Assembly (NCBI GenBank): GCA_016179055.1
Contig: JACOSC010000075.1
Coordinates: forward strand, 1-61,476
DNA length: 61,476 bases
DNA from: Acidobacteriota bacterium
Lineage (GTDB): Bacteria > Acidobacteriota > UBA6911 > JACOSC01
Reading direction: 5' to 3'
The translations under genes were made by a program, and so were the position numbers. Below, in pieces: positions 46,662 through 55,392 of the stretch. How positions within the stretch are numbered: position 1 is the stretch's first letter; every line of letters begins with the position of its first letter. Under the pieces are notes generated by a model. The model was not told the origin of the DNA. It was given only the letters and a program-made list of their open reading frames with translations, and did not search any database.

Positions 46662-46860
46662 GTAACGGTTCACGGGGGACAGGGGTCGGGGATCGGGCGA
46701 TATAGCTTGGATTTCTTTTCCAAAGACTTCCGCCATTCGTTAAGCATCCGCCCCCTCCACCCAATCTCTAAATCACGTTAATTCCCAACAGTCATCGGTG
46801 CCAGCGGGCCCTTGGCCCCCGACCCCTGATCCCCGATCCCCGATCCCCGTGAACAGTTAC
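46662..46860. repeat. Family B palindromic element, copy 3, between ftsI and murE
   Basis: The element runs from GTAACGGTTCACGGGG to CCCCGTGAACAGTTAC with one base change in the left end relative to other copies. The internal 'ttggatttcttttccaaagacttccgcc' stretch matches copies at 7289-7470 and 35096-35279. The right side carries tandem GATCCCC words (CCCGATCCCCGATCCCC). It ends four bases before the ftsI stop (46865-46867). Confidence 0.85.
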
Positions 46861-46864
46861 AAAA

Positions 46865-49006
46865 TTAGTTCGCCATGAGTTTCGGTAAAGGCGCTGGAAA
46901 TGGCTTGGGCTCGTTGGGTCTCGCTCTGTCATTCGCGCTACGCGTCCCCGCTTCGCCGGCCGAGCCAGGAATTCCAAACCGCAGTTGACATTGCATTCCC
47001 GGCCCAACTAAACTTCCGGGCGGAGGATCCTGCGCAAGGGCAAGGCCTGAGCCGATGGGCTTGAGTGTAATCCCCAGCCTATTACACTGCTGACTGACCT
47101 CGCGCAAGCTCTTACCACGGAAGTCCGGCATCATGGTCATACCGGGCTTGGCAGCAATGATAACGCGCTCTTTCGTCTGCGCAGCCGCGGGGGAACGGGA
47201 CGCGGCCGTCCACTCCACTTCCTGCGCCGGCGCGTCAAGTCGACCGCGCGAACTGTCAGCACGCATAACCGGTTTTTGCCTGGCCTTCCCGACTTTCCGG
47301 GTCGTTAGAATGGGTTCCTTGGTCTGTTGCACGCCCATCGAAATCAATACGCGCTCGCTGACTTGTTTAAACACAGGTGCGGCAATGTCGCCACCATGAT
47401 ACTTTCCGATCGGTTCATCCAATACGACGATCGCGGCCATCGCGGGATTCTCGGCCGGAGCAAAGCCGACAAATGAGGCTACGTACTTGTTACGAGAATA
47501 CGCGCCATTGATGATCTTCTGAGCGGTCCCGGTCTTCCCGCCCGCGGAATAGCTTTGCATCAACGCCTTCTTGGCGGTGCCATGCTCTACGACACCGTGC
47601 ATCATATCGGTGACGGCTTCCGCTACAGGCGAACTGAGAATGGGTGTTCGAAAGGGCTGGGCTTGATAGACCGTGCGGCCATCGGCCGCTTCAATCCGCT
47701 CGACCACATAAGGCTTAACTAGGTAACCACCATTGGCAATAGCGCCAACCGCGCGCAGCATCTGCAAGGCGGTAACGCCGACCTCCTGACCAAAGGAAAT
47801 GGCGCCAATTGAAATTCCCGACCATTTGTGCGGCGGCTGAAATAGGCCGAAGTGCTCACCGGGTAGATCGATTCCGGTTCTTTGCCCAATACCAAAAGTC
47901 CGCACGTATTGGTACAGCCTTTCCGTGCCCAGTCGTAGACCAAGTTTGATGGCTCCCACATCGCTGGACTTGGCGATGATATCGGAAACACTGAGGACGC
48001 CGAAACGCTTGTGGTCATGGAACCGATGGCGGCCCACCAATATGCTGCCCATCTGGCAGTCAATCGTTTCTTCGGGTCTCGCCAAATTTTCTTCCAACGC
48101 CGCGGCGGCAATCAAGACTTTAAATGTGGAACCTGGCTCAAAGGCATCGCTAATGGCTCGGTTCCGCCGCACTTCCGCGTCCGACCATTGATACTGATTT
48201 GGATCATACGTCGGCTCATTGGCCATGGCCAGTACTTGCCCCGTATGGGGATCCATCACAATAATTGTACCAGCAATGGCGTGGCTATTGCGCATCACCT
48301 CGGCCAGCGCTGCTTCGGCCGCGTATTGCACCGGGCGGGAGATACTAAGCACCACCTGCTTTCCCGTAATCGCCGGCTTTATAATCTCTGTTCTAAACGA
48401 ATGTTGCTTGGCGTCGCGGCGTATCGTCATAACGCCGGAAGTCCCGCGCAAGTCGGCGTCATACAATTGCTCCAACCCGGCGAGGCCCTTATTGTCCGTG
48501 TCTACAAAGCCCAGGACGTGAGCCGCCAACTGGGCGTTTGGGTAAAACCGCTGATCCTCCTTAATGAAGTCTACGCCTGGAATACCCAGCGCGACGATTC
48601 CCGCCGCTTCTTGGTTCGATATCTTCCGTTTGATCCATACGAAAGCTTTGGTCGGGGAATTGGTTAGGCGACGGAGAACAAATGCCGGCGACAGGGCAAG
48701 CACTTTGGACAGCTTTTCGGCAACCGCGCCGGCCTCTTCCCCCACAATCATGCGAGGATTGGCATAGACGGAAGATACCTCTGTGCTGATCGCCAATTCA
48801 TGTCGGTTGCGATCATACACCACGCCCCGTTTGGCATTAACCTCAATAACGCTCCTTTGCTGTTCGTCGGCCAACTTGGCATATCGGTCATAACATAGGA
48901 CCTGAACGTACGTCAGCCGACCGATGATCACTAAGAACCAAAGGAGGACACCGATCACTAAGATGTATAATCGAGCTTCTTGTTGAAGAGGAGTCCCATC
49001 CGTCAT
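46865..49006 (-). CDS. ftsI: Septal peptidoglycan transpeptidase FtsI/PBP3 with a PASTA domain
   Basis: FtsI cross-links septal peptidoglycan. The 713-residue protein has a short cytosolic tail, one membrane helix (about 14-32), a pedestal domain (about 60-215), and the transpeptidase domain with S293-TFK296 (in FEPGSTFKVLIAA), SSD at 346-348 and K490-TGT. A C-terminal PASTA-type domain (about 622-680, MTMMPDFRGKSLREVSQQCN to MQCQLRFG) follows; this is common in spoVD-like and some diderm PBPs, absent from E. coli FtsI. It is followed by a family B repeat and murE. Confidence 0.95.
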   Translation of the reverse strand: MTDGTPLQQEARLYILVIGVLLWFLVIIGRLTYVQVLCYDRYAKLADEQQRSVIEVNAKRGVVYDRNRHELAISTEVSSVYANPRMIVGEEAGAVAEKLSKVLALSPAFVLRRLTNSPTKAFVWIKRKISNQEAAGIVALGIPGVDFIKEDQRFYPNAQLAAHVLGFVDTDNKGLAGLEQLYDADLRGTSGVMTIRRDAKQHSFRTEIIKPAITGKQVVLSISRPVQYAAEAALAEVMRNSHAIAGTIIVMDPHTGQVLAMANEPTYDPNQYQWSDAEVRRNRAISDAFEPGSTFKVLIAAAALEENLARPEETIDCQMGSILVGRHRFHDHKRFGVLSVSDIIAKSSDVGAIKLGLRLGTERLYQYVRTFGIGQRTGIDLPGEHFGLFQPPHKWSGISIGAISFGQEVGVTALQMLRAVGAIANGGYLVKPYVVERIEAADGRTVYQAQPFRTPILSSPVAEAVTDMMHGVVEHGTAKKALMQSYSAGGKTGTAQKIINGAYSRNKYVASFVGFAPAENPAMAAIVVLDEPIGKYHGGDIAAPVFKQVSERVLISMGVQQTKEPILTTRKVGKARQKPVMRADSSRGRLDAPAQEVEWTAASRSPAAAQTKERVIIAAKPGMTMMPDFRGKSLREVSQQCNRLGITLKPIGSGLALAQDPPPGSLVGPGMQCQLRFGIPGSAGEAGTRSANDRARPNEPKPFPAPLPKLMAN

Positions 49007-49066
49007 AGTCGCTCACCCGCCGTCGCGTAAACGGTAAGAGCTGAATACCCGTAAAGCAGTGCTTGA

Positions 49067-49471
49067 CTAATTCTTGCCGCCACTCGCATGGTCAAGTGCC
49101 AATAAAGTATCTTGGGACATCGGCGCGTCTCTCTTCTGACGAAAGATGATCTGATGGCTAAGCGGTGGCGCCAAGCTTAGGTTCTTTCTCGCATAGGCAT
49201 CAATGCGATGAGGGGCTCGCAAAGCGGCGCGCTCCAGCAGCAGCTTAAGGTAGAGTTCATCAGCGCTGGCCTGCTCCTTTTTCAGTTGTTCGATTTGATA
49301 TCCGCGCTTGATGATGGCCTGCCCTTCCAGGCAATAAACCGTCGTCAGAAGGGCGGCTACAATTCCCAGAGCTGCGTAGCGAGCAAGGTTTCGAAGGCTA
49401 ACCCAATCTGTTTCATGAGTGATCTTCACACGCTGCCGCACGGGTCCTTCCCGTGGATTAAAGTCAACCAT
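49067..49471 (-). CDS. ftsL: Cell division protein FtsL
   Basis: FtsL is a small bitopic protein that forms a coiled coil with FtsB/FtsQ. The 134-residue product has a basic cytosolic N-terminus, one membrane segment (about 29-47, YAALGIVAALLTTVYCLEG) and a predicted coiled coil (IIKRGYQIEQLKKEQASADE, then LYLKLLLERAALRAPHRID). The family is weakly conserved, but position between rsmH and ftsI, size and layout make this the ftsL slot. A GGGGGGA ribosome binding site lies before the ATG. Confidence 0.85.
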   Translation of the reverse strand: MVDFNPREGPVRQRVKITHETDWVSLRNLARYAALGIVAALLTTVYCLEGQAIIKRGYQIEQLKKEQASADELYLKLLLERAALRAPHRIDAYARKNLSLAPPLSHQIIFRQKRDAPMSQDTLLALDHASGGKN

Positions 49472-49531
49472 ATATATCCCCCCCTCGGGATAGATTCAAA
49501 GTAGTGCCCTTCGCAATAAGCCGCCGTACGA

Positions 49532-50527
49532 TCAATCAGCCGGGACCGTCGATTTTTTTTCGCAGGCCCTTAAAATGGCGCTTCTCGCTCGGGGATTTGC
49601 GCGAACTTCATCCATTGAAGGTCGTAAAGGTTTTCGAGTTAGAATCATCACCTGGGATTTCTTTTCGCAACGGCACAGTTCCGGCGGCATCGAACAAACG
49701 CAGCGGCCAGATAAACGTCGAAATGCGCGCTTAATAATTCGATCCTCGAGTGATTGGAAGGAAATGACTACCAGGCGTCCGCCTGGCTTTAGGTAATCGA
49801 CAAGGGATAGAATCGTCGCTTCCAACCCGGTGAGCTCATCATTGGTGGCAATCCGCAGTGCCTGGAAAACTTGTGTGGCCGGGTGTATGCGCGATTGGCG
49901 CCCCCTTGGAACGATCTTTTCAACGAGCGCGCTAAGCTGGGTCGTTTTGGTTATGGGAGTATGAGCGCGCTCACGCACTATGGCCTTGGCGATTTTTCGA
50001 GATCTGGGCTCCTCGCCGTATTTGAAGAAAATCTCTGATAACTCGGCTTCCGAAAGATGATTTACCAAGGTGGCCGCCGTCAACTTCTGTTCGCGATCCA
50101 TGCGCATGTCAAGGGGAGCCTCGATCTGAAAACTAAACCCGCGATTCGAATGCAGCAATTGGTAAGAAGAAACGCCAAGATCCAACAAAATGCCATCCAC
50201 GGGGGTCTGTCCCAAATTATTAAGGATCAAAGGCAGATTCTTAAAATTATCGGCATAGAGTTTGCAGTTCGAATATATCTCCAACCGCTTGCGACTAAGA
50301 GTCAGCGACTCGCTATCCCGGTCAACCCCAATCAACCTACCGCTTGGGCCGATCTGCTCGAGAATCTTCTCGGCGTGGCCACCCATGCCAACCGTGCCAT
50401 CAACCACGACTGAGCCGAGCCGGCAACCAAGGAAGTCAATAACTTGGTCGACCAGGACAGGCACGTGGGAGGGCTCCGGCGACAATCCACTTTCATTGGG
50501 CGAAAATAAGCAATATACGGTGATCAT
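49532..50527 (-). CDS. rsmH: 16S rRNA m4C1402 methyltransferase RsmH
   Basis: RsmH (MraW) methylates N4 of C1402 of 16S rRNA. The 331-residue protein has HVPVLVDQVIDFL, VVDGTVGMGGHAEKIL (SAM motif), LIGVDRDSESL, GILLDLGVSSYQL, FSFQIEAPLDMRMD, SRKIAKAIVRER and TRVFQALRIATNDEL-type motifs (here TQVFQALRIATNDEL), VISFQSLEDRIIKRAFR. The ATG at 50527 has no clear ribosome binding site. It is second in the dcw order, between mraZ and ftsL. Confidence 0.97.
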   Translation of the reverse strand: MITVYCLFSPNESGLSPEPSHVPVLVDQVIDFLGCRLGSVVVDGTVGMGGHAEKILEQIGPSGRLIGVDRDSESLTLSRKRLEIYSNCKLYADNFKNLPLILNNLGQTPVDGILLDLGVSSYQLLHSNRGFSFQIEAPLDMRMDREQKLTAATLVNHLSEAELSEIFFKYGEEPRSRKIAKAIVRERAHTPITKTTQLSALVEKIVPRGRQSRIHPATQVFQALRIATNDELTGLEATILSLVDYLKPGGRLVVISFQSLEDRIIKRAFRRLSGRCVCSMPPELCRCEKKSQVMILTRKPLRPSMDEVRANPRARSAILRACEKKSTVPAD

Positions 50528-50558
50528 AGGCTAAACACGTGGGCCGCGCCGTCGCATC

Positions 50559-51011
50559 TCAGACTTTTCCCGGACCCAAAGTATTGGCTAACCGTTCCGC
50601 ATCTTCCATTGTGAAAGGATGCGCCTCCACACGAGACTTCAACTCGGCATTATTCCAGACCTCAAGGTAGTTCACATTGCCGACAACGGCGACTTCTCCT
50701 TGAATCCGCGCAAACTCGCGCAATCGAACATGAATAAGTACCCTCCCCTGGTTATCCATGGCAGTTTCTTGGCCCCAATAATTCGCCACTGATAGAAACT
50801 TGATCCTTTCTGGTCTCATCAGGGGAGGGGGACTAATTTTCTCTTCCATCTCGGTCCAAATCTTTAATGGGTAAATTCGCGCGCACGACCCGTCTAGGCT
50901 AGTGATGAAGACTTCGTTGCCGAAGCTTTTCTCAATGAGTTTGCGGAAAGAAGCCGGTATTTTCAGGCGCCCCTTTTCATCAACTTTTGCGAGGAGATTT
51001 CCTCTAAGCAT
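50559..51011 (-). CDS. mraZ: Transcriptional regulator MraZ
   Basis: MraZ is a SpoVT/AbrB-fold regulator that represses its own operon. The 150-residue product starts MLRGNLLAKVDEKGRLKIPASFR, then EVFITSLDGSCARIYPL, and a second half with NQGRVLIHVRLREFARIQGEVAVVGNVNYLEVWN, showing the two repeated AbrB-type domains. It is the first gene of the dcw cluster. Candidate operators lie at 51149-51168. Confidence 0.96.
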   Translation of the reverse strand: MLRGNLLAKVDEKGRLKIPASFRKLIEKSFGNEVFITSLDGSCARIYPLKIWTEMEEKISPPPLMRPERIKFLSVANYWGQETAMDNQGRVLIHVRLREFARIQGEVAVVGNVNYLEVWNNAELKSRVEAHPFTMEDAERLANTLGPGKV

Positions 51012-51148
51012 TTCGCGTCACCAGTATCTACCGACCCTACGGGGTCTGCCGAGAATTCGGAGGGGCTTACCATTTATCCTAATACTATGGCGTGTTCATA
51101 GGTCTTCGCTTGGAACTAAAGTCACGGGGGAACCTCTCTGAAATTTTA

Positions 51149-51198
51149 CTCCATTTTAGTCCACTCCATCATTATATACGCTGGCGTTTTCTTGTCAA
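51149..51198 (-). promoter_or_regulatory. dcw promoter with candidate MraZ operator repeats
   Basis: On the minus strand, TTGACA (51193-51198) and TATAAT (51171-51176) are exact sigma70 consensus boxes with a 16-base spacer. Just downstream, three TGGAN words occur in 5-base phase: TGGAG at 51164-51168, TGGAC at 51159-51163 and TGGAG at 51149-51153, i.e. at the expected start of transcription. MraZ boxes known elsewhere are short G-rich direct repeats in 10-base phase, so the last two TGGAN words (10 bases apart) are the best operator candidates. Binding is inferred. Confidence 0.75.
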
Positions 51199-51204
51199 GA
51201 AAAA

Positions 51205-51425
51205 AGATCATGCTAGATTAAAATTAATTTATATACTTGATAATAAAAAGATTATAACGATAACTTCGCAAATTACCATTGATAAATGATGTGTGATTAA
51301 CTAGCATTTAAGTTACGTCGTATATTCATAATATACCTTATAACTATAGTAAATATATGACAATTATCTAAGTGGACTATAGTGGTCAATTAAGGAAACT
51401 ATTGATTTCAAGAAATATTACTGTC
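51205..51425. other. AT-rich island upstream of the dcw promoter
   Basis: About 220 bases have strikingly low GC compared with their neighbours, with runs such as TTAATTTATATACTTG and ATATTCATAATATACC. No gene is seen in it. The interval 51426-52098 beyond it also holds no well-supported gene, apart from a direct-repeat cluster at 51910-51977. Confidence 0.5.
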
Positions 51426-51909
51426 AGACGTAAATCTTTAAAAACAATTTTGAGGATTGCCGTTTTCGACCAATAGTATGACCAAGAGATCTCCTGGTGG
51501 CCTTAAGTGGACCGTGAAAAAGAGCCGCTGAAGTAGGATCACTCTCTAAATGGTATAGCTCAAAATATGAGGGCTCCAATTTACAGATTCGCAAAGTGAT
51601 CAGGTAGGCGTCCATCCCGGCGTTGTTCATAATCGGCGGCCCACCCTCTGAGTTAAGATCATGGCCGGCGACCCGCCGCGCGAAGCAAGCCCTGAGCCTA
51701 GGGTGTGTCGGGGATAGATTGGAATTGGGTTAGTATATGAGAAATATTTTGTGAAAGGAACTAAATTTTCTCGTCTGAGAGATAAATCATACAGTCACTT
51801 GGACTCAGTGGCCATCTGCATAAATCATCAAATAACCAGCCACCAGAAGAACCTACTTGATGAAAGTTAAAAGTGTCTATCACAAGGGTTGGGAGGATCG
51901 CCAGCTAAC

Positions 51910-51977
51910 TTTGGTGCCAAGCAGGAGCCTGGCAAGCAGGAGCCTGGCACCAAGCACGTGCCTGGCGCCAAAGTTTG
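51910..51977. repeat. GGTGCC/GGCACC short repeat cluster downstream of the astacin gene
   Basis: The stretch contains two direct copies of AGCAGGAGCCTGGCA and further GTGCCTGGCGCCAAAG units. GGTGCC and GGCACC words can pair. The segment GCTAACTTTGGTGCC at its start resembles GCTAACTGGTGCC at 54573-54585 on the other side of the astacin gene. Confidence 0.55.
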
Positions 51978-52098
51978 GATCTTACAAAAACGTAACCAGC
52001 CCTGAGTGGCCTGCCGATTGTCGAACGAAAGCCTTGCGCTGGGTGCGTCGTCAGACGGCCTTGCTATAGAATTCCTCGTTGGTGCCGGATCGGCCAGG

Positions 52099-54372
52099 TC
52101 AAGGGGCCGCCGCGGCCGGGTCTTGGACAAAAAACGGTCGAGCAGCGAAGGCTGAGCATGGCGATCCTGTCGGAAAGTTCGAGACGCCGACCTGGAAAGC
52201 CCCCGCCGTTGCAATGTCGTCCGCCGAAATCTCCACACTCAATTCCGTCGGGCTCATAAATGTGGAAGTGCGAAAGATCCCATTCACAAAAACAAGACTA
52301 TCGCGTGTGAATCCCGTGCCATTTATGGTGAGCGTCATCCCGTCGCCACCGGCGATGGTCATGGGAGGCCTTAAATTGGTCACCGTGAGCGGCGCCGTCG
52401 TTGTGTTGTAAAGGGCCTGCACCAGTGGTTCATCGCGGACCGACAGCGATTGGGGGCTGGCCGTGCCCGATAAGTCGCCCTGCCAACCGGCGAATATCCA
52501 TCCGTTATTTGGGGTCTGTGCGAAGGTCAAACGCGTTCCGTCGCTGTAGTACCCGTCGGGAGACAGCTGAGAAACCGCCATGAATCCGGCGCAGCCGGGA
52601 GTGACAAACTGAACTAGAGCATACTGAGGTGTGAAGTTGGCCGTAAGGGTGAAATTGCCTGAGGGCACTGTAATGGTGTGCGATGGCGCGCCGCCATCGC
52701 TCCATACGGCGAACGCATACCGCGAATTAATGCTATAGGGAAGTTGAGGCGAAATCATGATGTTTACGTTATGGGAACTGCCGGGCGTCCATGCGGGGTT
52801 GTATGGCAATGCGAAGTTTTGCGGACCAAAATAGAAAACACCATCCACCCATATCCAGCGCCCGGCCGGGTTCGTTGTGATCGTAGTGATGGGTGATGAA
52901 GTGAACGCCGCGCTGATGTTTCCCGGCGTCCTTATAACTTTTGGATTGCTGCTGCCGGGCCCTGAGAGACCAAACCATTGGTAGAAGTTATATCCAGGGT
53001 TCGCCGTGGCCTGCAGAGTTACCGCCTGGCGAGCAACGTAGAAGAGACCTGGGGCGGGCGGATAACTCGCCGGCAGGGGGCTTGCAGTAATGCTCCCACT
53101 GCCCTGCGGAGTGACCGTTTGCGTAAACGGGACTAATTCGATGAAATGGGCTGTGTACACGGTCACCGCCGGCGACGTAACCGGGGAGGCGGGCAATCCG
53201 TTGCCCGGCGAGATTGTGATGGTATGGTTCGCCGCCACGTCATCATTCCACCGTCCGTAGGTGTAAGTGATGCCTGCCAGGGGTTGCGAACCGTTTGGGA
53301 CGCCCAACTCGTGGGTGGAATTCAGCACGAAATCGAAAGTCTGCGGTGTGGTTATGGCGACACCGTCGACCATGACTTGCAACCCCGGCGGGTTACTGGC
53401 AATGGTAACCGCCGTGGGCGCGGCGGCGTAAAGCCGCTGTAGGCCGTCAATATCGCCCTCTGTATAACCCACGCGATTTGATAATGGAATGCCGGGCGGA
53501 ATGGACTCAAGGGTTGGCTCGCCGTTGCGAGTGAAGCCGTAAGCCTCGTAATGCATGAGGGAGCGATAATCGTAGAGCCCCAAAGATTGCGCATTATCGA
53601 GCAACTGATCAAAGTTTGATTGGGAACCCTTGATAATATTGCGGAATTGTACGTCGATGTACGTATCGCGGTCGGCCCGCGATTGCTCGTGCCAAAGCCC
53701 CAGGGTGTGTCCCATCTCGTGAAGGAGAGTATCGGCGGCGCAATTGGCGGAGCCCGAAATCTCCTGCCGTCCACCGACGCGGCCCACGGATGAAAAGCAA
53801 ACGCCGCTCGGATTTCCCGCGTTGAGATTGATGTCCACGTAATCGGTTTCCGTTGCCCTCGGCACAAACTGAATGAACCCGGTGAACGTATCATTGAACG
53901 AGGCGATGGCGGCTGCCACGCTTCCCGGAGCGCCGGTCACAATAAAGGGAACTTGGTATGCGCCACCGACTGGTGGCCACAAAGCCGATGAATAAGTAAC
54001 CCCGATGCCTTGCGCAAAAGACCTATCCACCGCGGCTTCCAATTCATGGGCCGCGCCGAGAATTATGTCGCCCTCGTAGACGGCTTGTCTGTCCACTTCC
54101 ACGAAGGTGACCTGACGCCCGCGATAGACTCCGGTACGGAGAGGGTAACCCTCAGCGTGGGTCAGAGCGGCTCCAGCTCTATCGGTTTGAGTTCGGGTTT
54201 GCGGAGTGGCACGGGATTCCAGTCTATAAATCCCCGGTTGACGCTGATCCGCGGCAGGATTCTCTTCTGCGTCTACCGGATAGATGAGAAGTGATAGTGT
54301 AAAGACTGCTGCGACCATTGCTGGACGCCAGCGTCCTATCGGTCGGCGTGCGCACACTGCGTTGCCTTTCAT
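52099..54372 (-). CDS. Secreted astacin-family (M12A) metalloprotease with Ig-like tail
   Basis: The 757-residue protein starts with a signal peptide (about 18-35). The astacin domain (about 110-315) has H218-E-M-G-H222-TLGLW-H228-EQSR (HExxHxxGxxH) and the Met-turn S271-L-M-H-Y275, whose Tyr is the fifth zinc ligand in this family. After it come beta-rich repeats of the bacterial-surface type (VTIASNPPGLQVMVDGVAI and ITTNPAGRWIWVDGVFYF; YTYGRWNDD and AFAVWSDGG). A final IPT/TIG-like domain (about 660-745, TLTINGTGFTRDSLVFVNG) closes it. Such multidomain proteases degrade extracellular protein. An AAGGGGTGGA site lies before the ATG. Confidence 0.92.
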   Translation of the reverse strand: MKGNAVCARRPIGRWRPAMVAAVFTLSLLIYPVDAEENPAADQRQPGIYRLESRATPQTRTQTDRAGAALTHAEGYPLRTGVYRGRQVTFVEVDRQAVYEGDIILGAAHELEAAVDRSFAQGIGVTYSSALWPPVGGAYQVPFIVTGAPGSVAAAIASFNDTFTGFIQFVPRATETDYVDINLNAGNPSGVCFSSVGRVGGRQEISGSANCAADTLLHEMGHTLGLWHEQSRADRDTYIDVQFRNIIKGSQSNFDQLLDNAQSLGLYDYRSLMHYEAYGFTRNGEPTLESIPPGIPLSNRVGYTEGDIDGLQRLYAAAPTAVTIASNPPGLQVMVDGVAITTPQTFDFVLNSTHELGVPNGSQPLAGITYTYGRWNDDVAANHTITISPGNGLPASPVTSPAVTVYTAHFIELVPFTQTVTPQGSGSITASPLPASYPPAPGLFYVARQAVTLQATANPGYNFYQWFGLSGPGSSNPKVIRTPGNISAAFTSSPITTITTNPAGRWIWVDGVFYFGPQNFALPYNPAWTPGSSHNVNIMISPQLPYSINSRYAFAVWSDGGAPSHTITVPSGNFTLTANFTPQYALVQFVTPGCAGFMAVSQLSPDGYYSDGTRLTFAQTPNNGWIFAGWQGDLSGTASPQSLSVRDEPLVQALYNTTTAPLTVTNLRPPMTIAGGDGMTLTINGTGFTRDSLVFVNGIFRTSTFMSPTELSVEISADDIATAGAFQVGVSNFPTGSPCSAFAARPFFVQDPAAAAP

Positions 54373-54571
54373 AGTCCACCCCTTGTTTTAGATCAAGATC
54401 CTCGATCGGATCGGTTCCCTTTAGCTTAGTAATCTGCCAGAAGTGTACATTAAGAGAAGCGGCGCTGCGCTTAGATCGCTCACTGATAACCAAGCCAGAT
54501 GCTTCTAGTCTATATTCATTGACAACGCCCGTCAACCATTTTTTCGCAGCCGTTTGTAATACGTTAGTCTC

Positions 54572-54609
54572 GGCTAACTGGTGCCTGGCAAGCGCCAGGC
54601 ACCAAAATT
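54572..54609. repeat. Perfect GGTGCCTGGC hairpin upstream of the astacin gene
   Basis: GGTGCCTGGC-AAGC-GCCAGGCACC forms a 10 bp stem with a 4-base loop. It shares the GCTAACT..GGTGCC lead and the GCCTGGCA words with the cluster at 51910-51977, so the astacin gene is bracketed by related short repeats. The rest of the gap 54373-54766 shows no gene that I can support. Confidence 0.6.
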
Positions 54610-54766
54610 CGCCACGCAGGCAAAATAATTTAAGATAAATTATTCCATTGTGGTCAGTTGGTTCGACTTTCTTTCATCGAAGCCCGCGCGCCTGCAGTGT
54701 CAATGGGGATCGAAATTAGACAGAGTGCCTAGTTTGAGGTGGTCGCAATTTGGAACCTTGAGGCGT

Positions 54767-55138
54767 CTATACCTTCGCCAGCCCCAAGCTAAGAAGCAAC
54801 GCCCGGTCTACCTCCTGCATGGTCTCCGGCTTCACGCTCCCCAGGCGCCGCACAAGCCGCTGCTTGTCCACGGAGCGGATTTGCCTGAGCAATACCACGG
54901 AGTCAGTTTTGAGGCCCCCTTCCGGGGCGGCAATGAGCACCTGGGTAGGATAGAGCGGCTCCTCAAACTTCGAGGTGATCGCCGCCACTATGGTGATCGA
55001 GCCGTAGCGGTTGTAAATATCGTGTTGCACGATGAGCGCGGGGCGAGTCTTTTGAATTTCAACGCCCAGGGTGGGATCAAAATTCGTCAAGTACACCTCG
55101 CCTCGTTGTGGGTAGGTTACTTTTCGATATGCTGACAT
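54767..55138 (-). CDS. MazF/PemK-family toxin
   Basis: MazF-type toxins are sequence-specific endoribonucleases. The 123-residue protein from ATG 55138 has YPQRGEVYLTNFDPTLGVEI and TRPALIVQHDIYNRYGSITIVAAITS, the PemK/MazF signature with the conserved RGEVY and RPALIVQ blocks, and KTDSVVLLRQIRSVDKQRLV. It overlaps the antitoxin stop by 22 bases, a standard TA coupling. The ATG at 55162 is an alternative but gives an unusual leader. Confidence 0.92.
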   Translation of the reverse strand: MSAYRKVTYPQRGEVYLTNFDPTLGVEIQKTRPALIVQHDIYNRYGSITIVAAITSKFEEPLYPTQVLIAAPEGGLKTDSVVLLRQIRSVDKQRLVRRLGSVKPETMQEVDRALLLSLGLAKV

Positions 55139-55362
55139 GCTTCTTCTTCGAGAGGGAACCACTCCTCAGCCAACTTCAAATCTCGTTCAGCCCAGCGAAT
55201 GGCCTCTTCCTTCATGAGCATTCTCAGGTTCCTTCGACCAGCTTCATCGACGTAACGCTTCACCGCCCTATCAATGAAGCGACTCCGGTTTCCCCGCTTG
55301 GTCACTCGGTCAATCAGCCGAATGGTCTCATCCGGCAAGGTGATATTAATTCGTTTGTACAC
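55117..55362 (-). CDS. Ribbon-helix-helix antitoxin
   Basis: The ~81-residue protein begins VYKRINITLPDETIRLIDRV, the first strand of a CopG/RHH domain, and ends with an acidic tail (EEWFPLEEEACQHIEK) that would wrap the toxin. A GTG at 55362 is chosen: a GGAGGT site is 9 bases upstream, and the promoter at 55393-55421 makes the ATGs at 55383 or 55401 too close to the transcription start. It shares an operon with the MazF-like toxin. Confidence 0.85.
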   Translation of the reverse strand: MYKRINITLPDETIRLIDRVTKRGNRSRFIDRAVKRYVDEAGRRNLRMLMKEEAIRWAERDLKLAEEWFPLEEEACQHIEK

Positions 55363-55392
55363 GTCGGTGTGACCTCCATTCATGTTAAGGTC

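Noticed and set aside
51424-51630. 68-residue minus-strand frame between the AT-rich island and the astacin gene
   Set aside because: No good ribosome binding site, basic unremarkable sequence and no family. Not listed as a gene.
51857-52069. 70-residue plus-strand frame with repeated SRSLA words
   Set aside because: The repetition comes from the AGCAGGAGCCTGGCA direct repeats, not from a protein repeat family.
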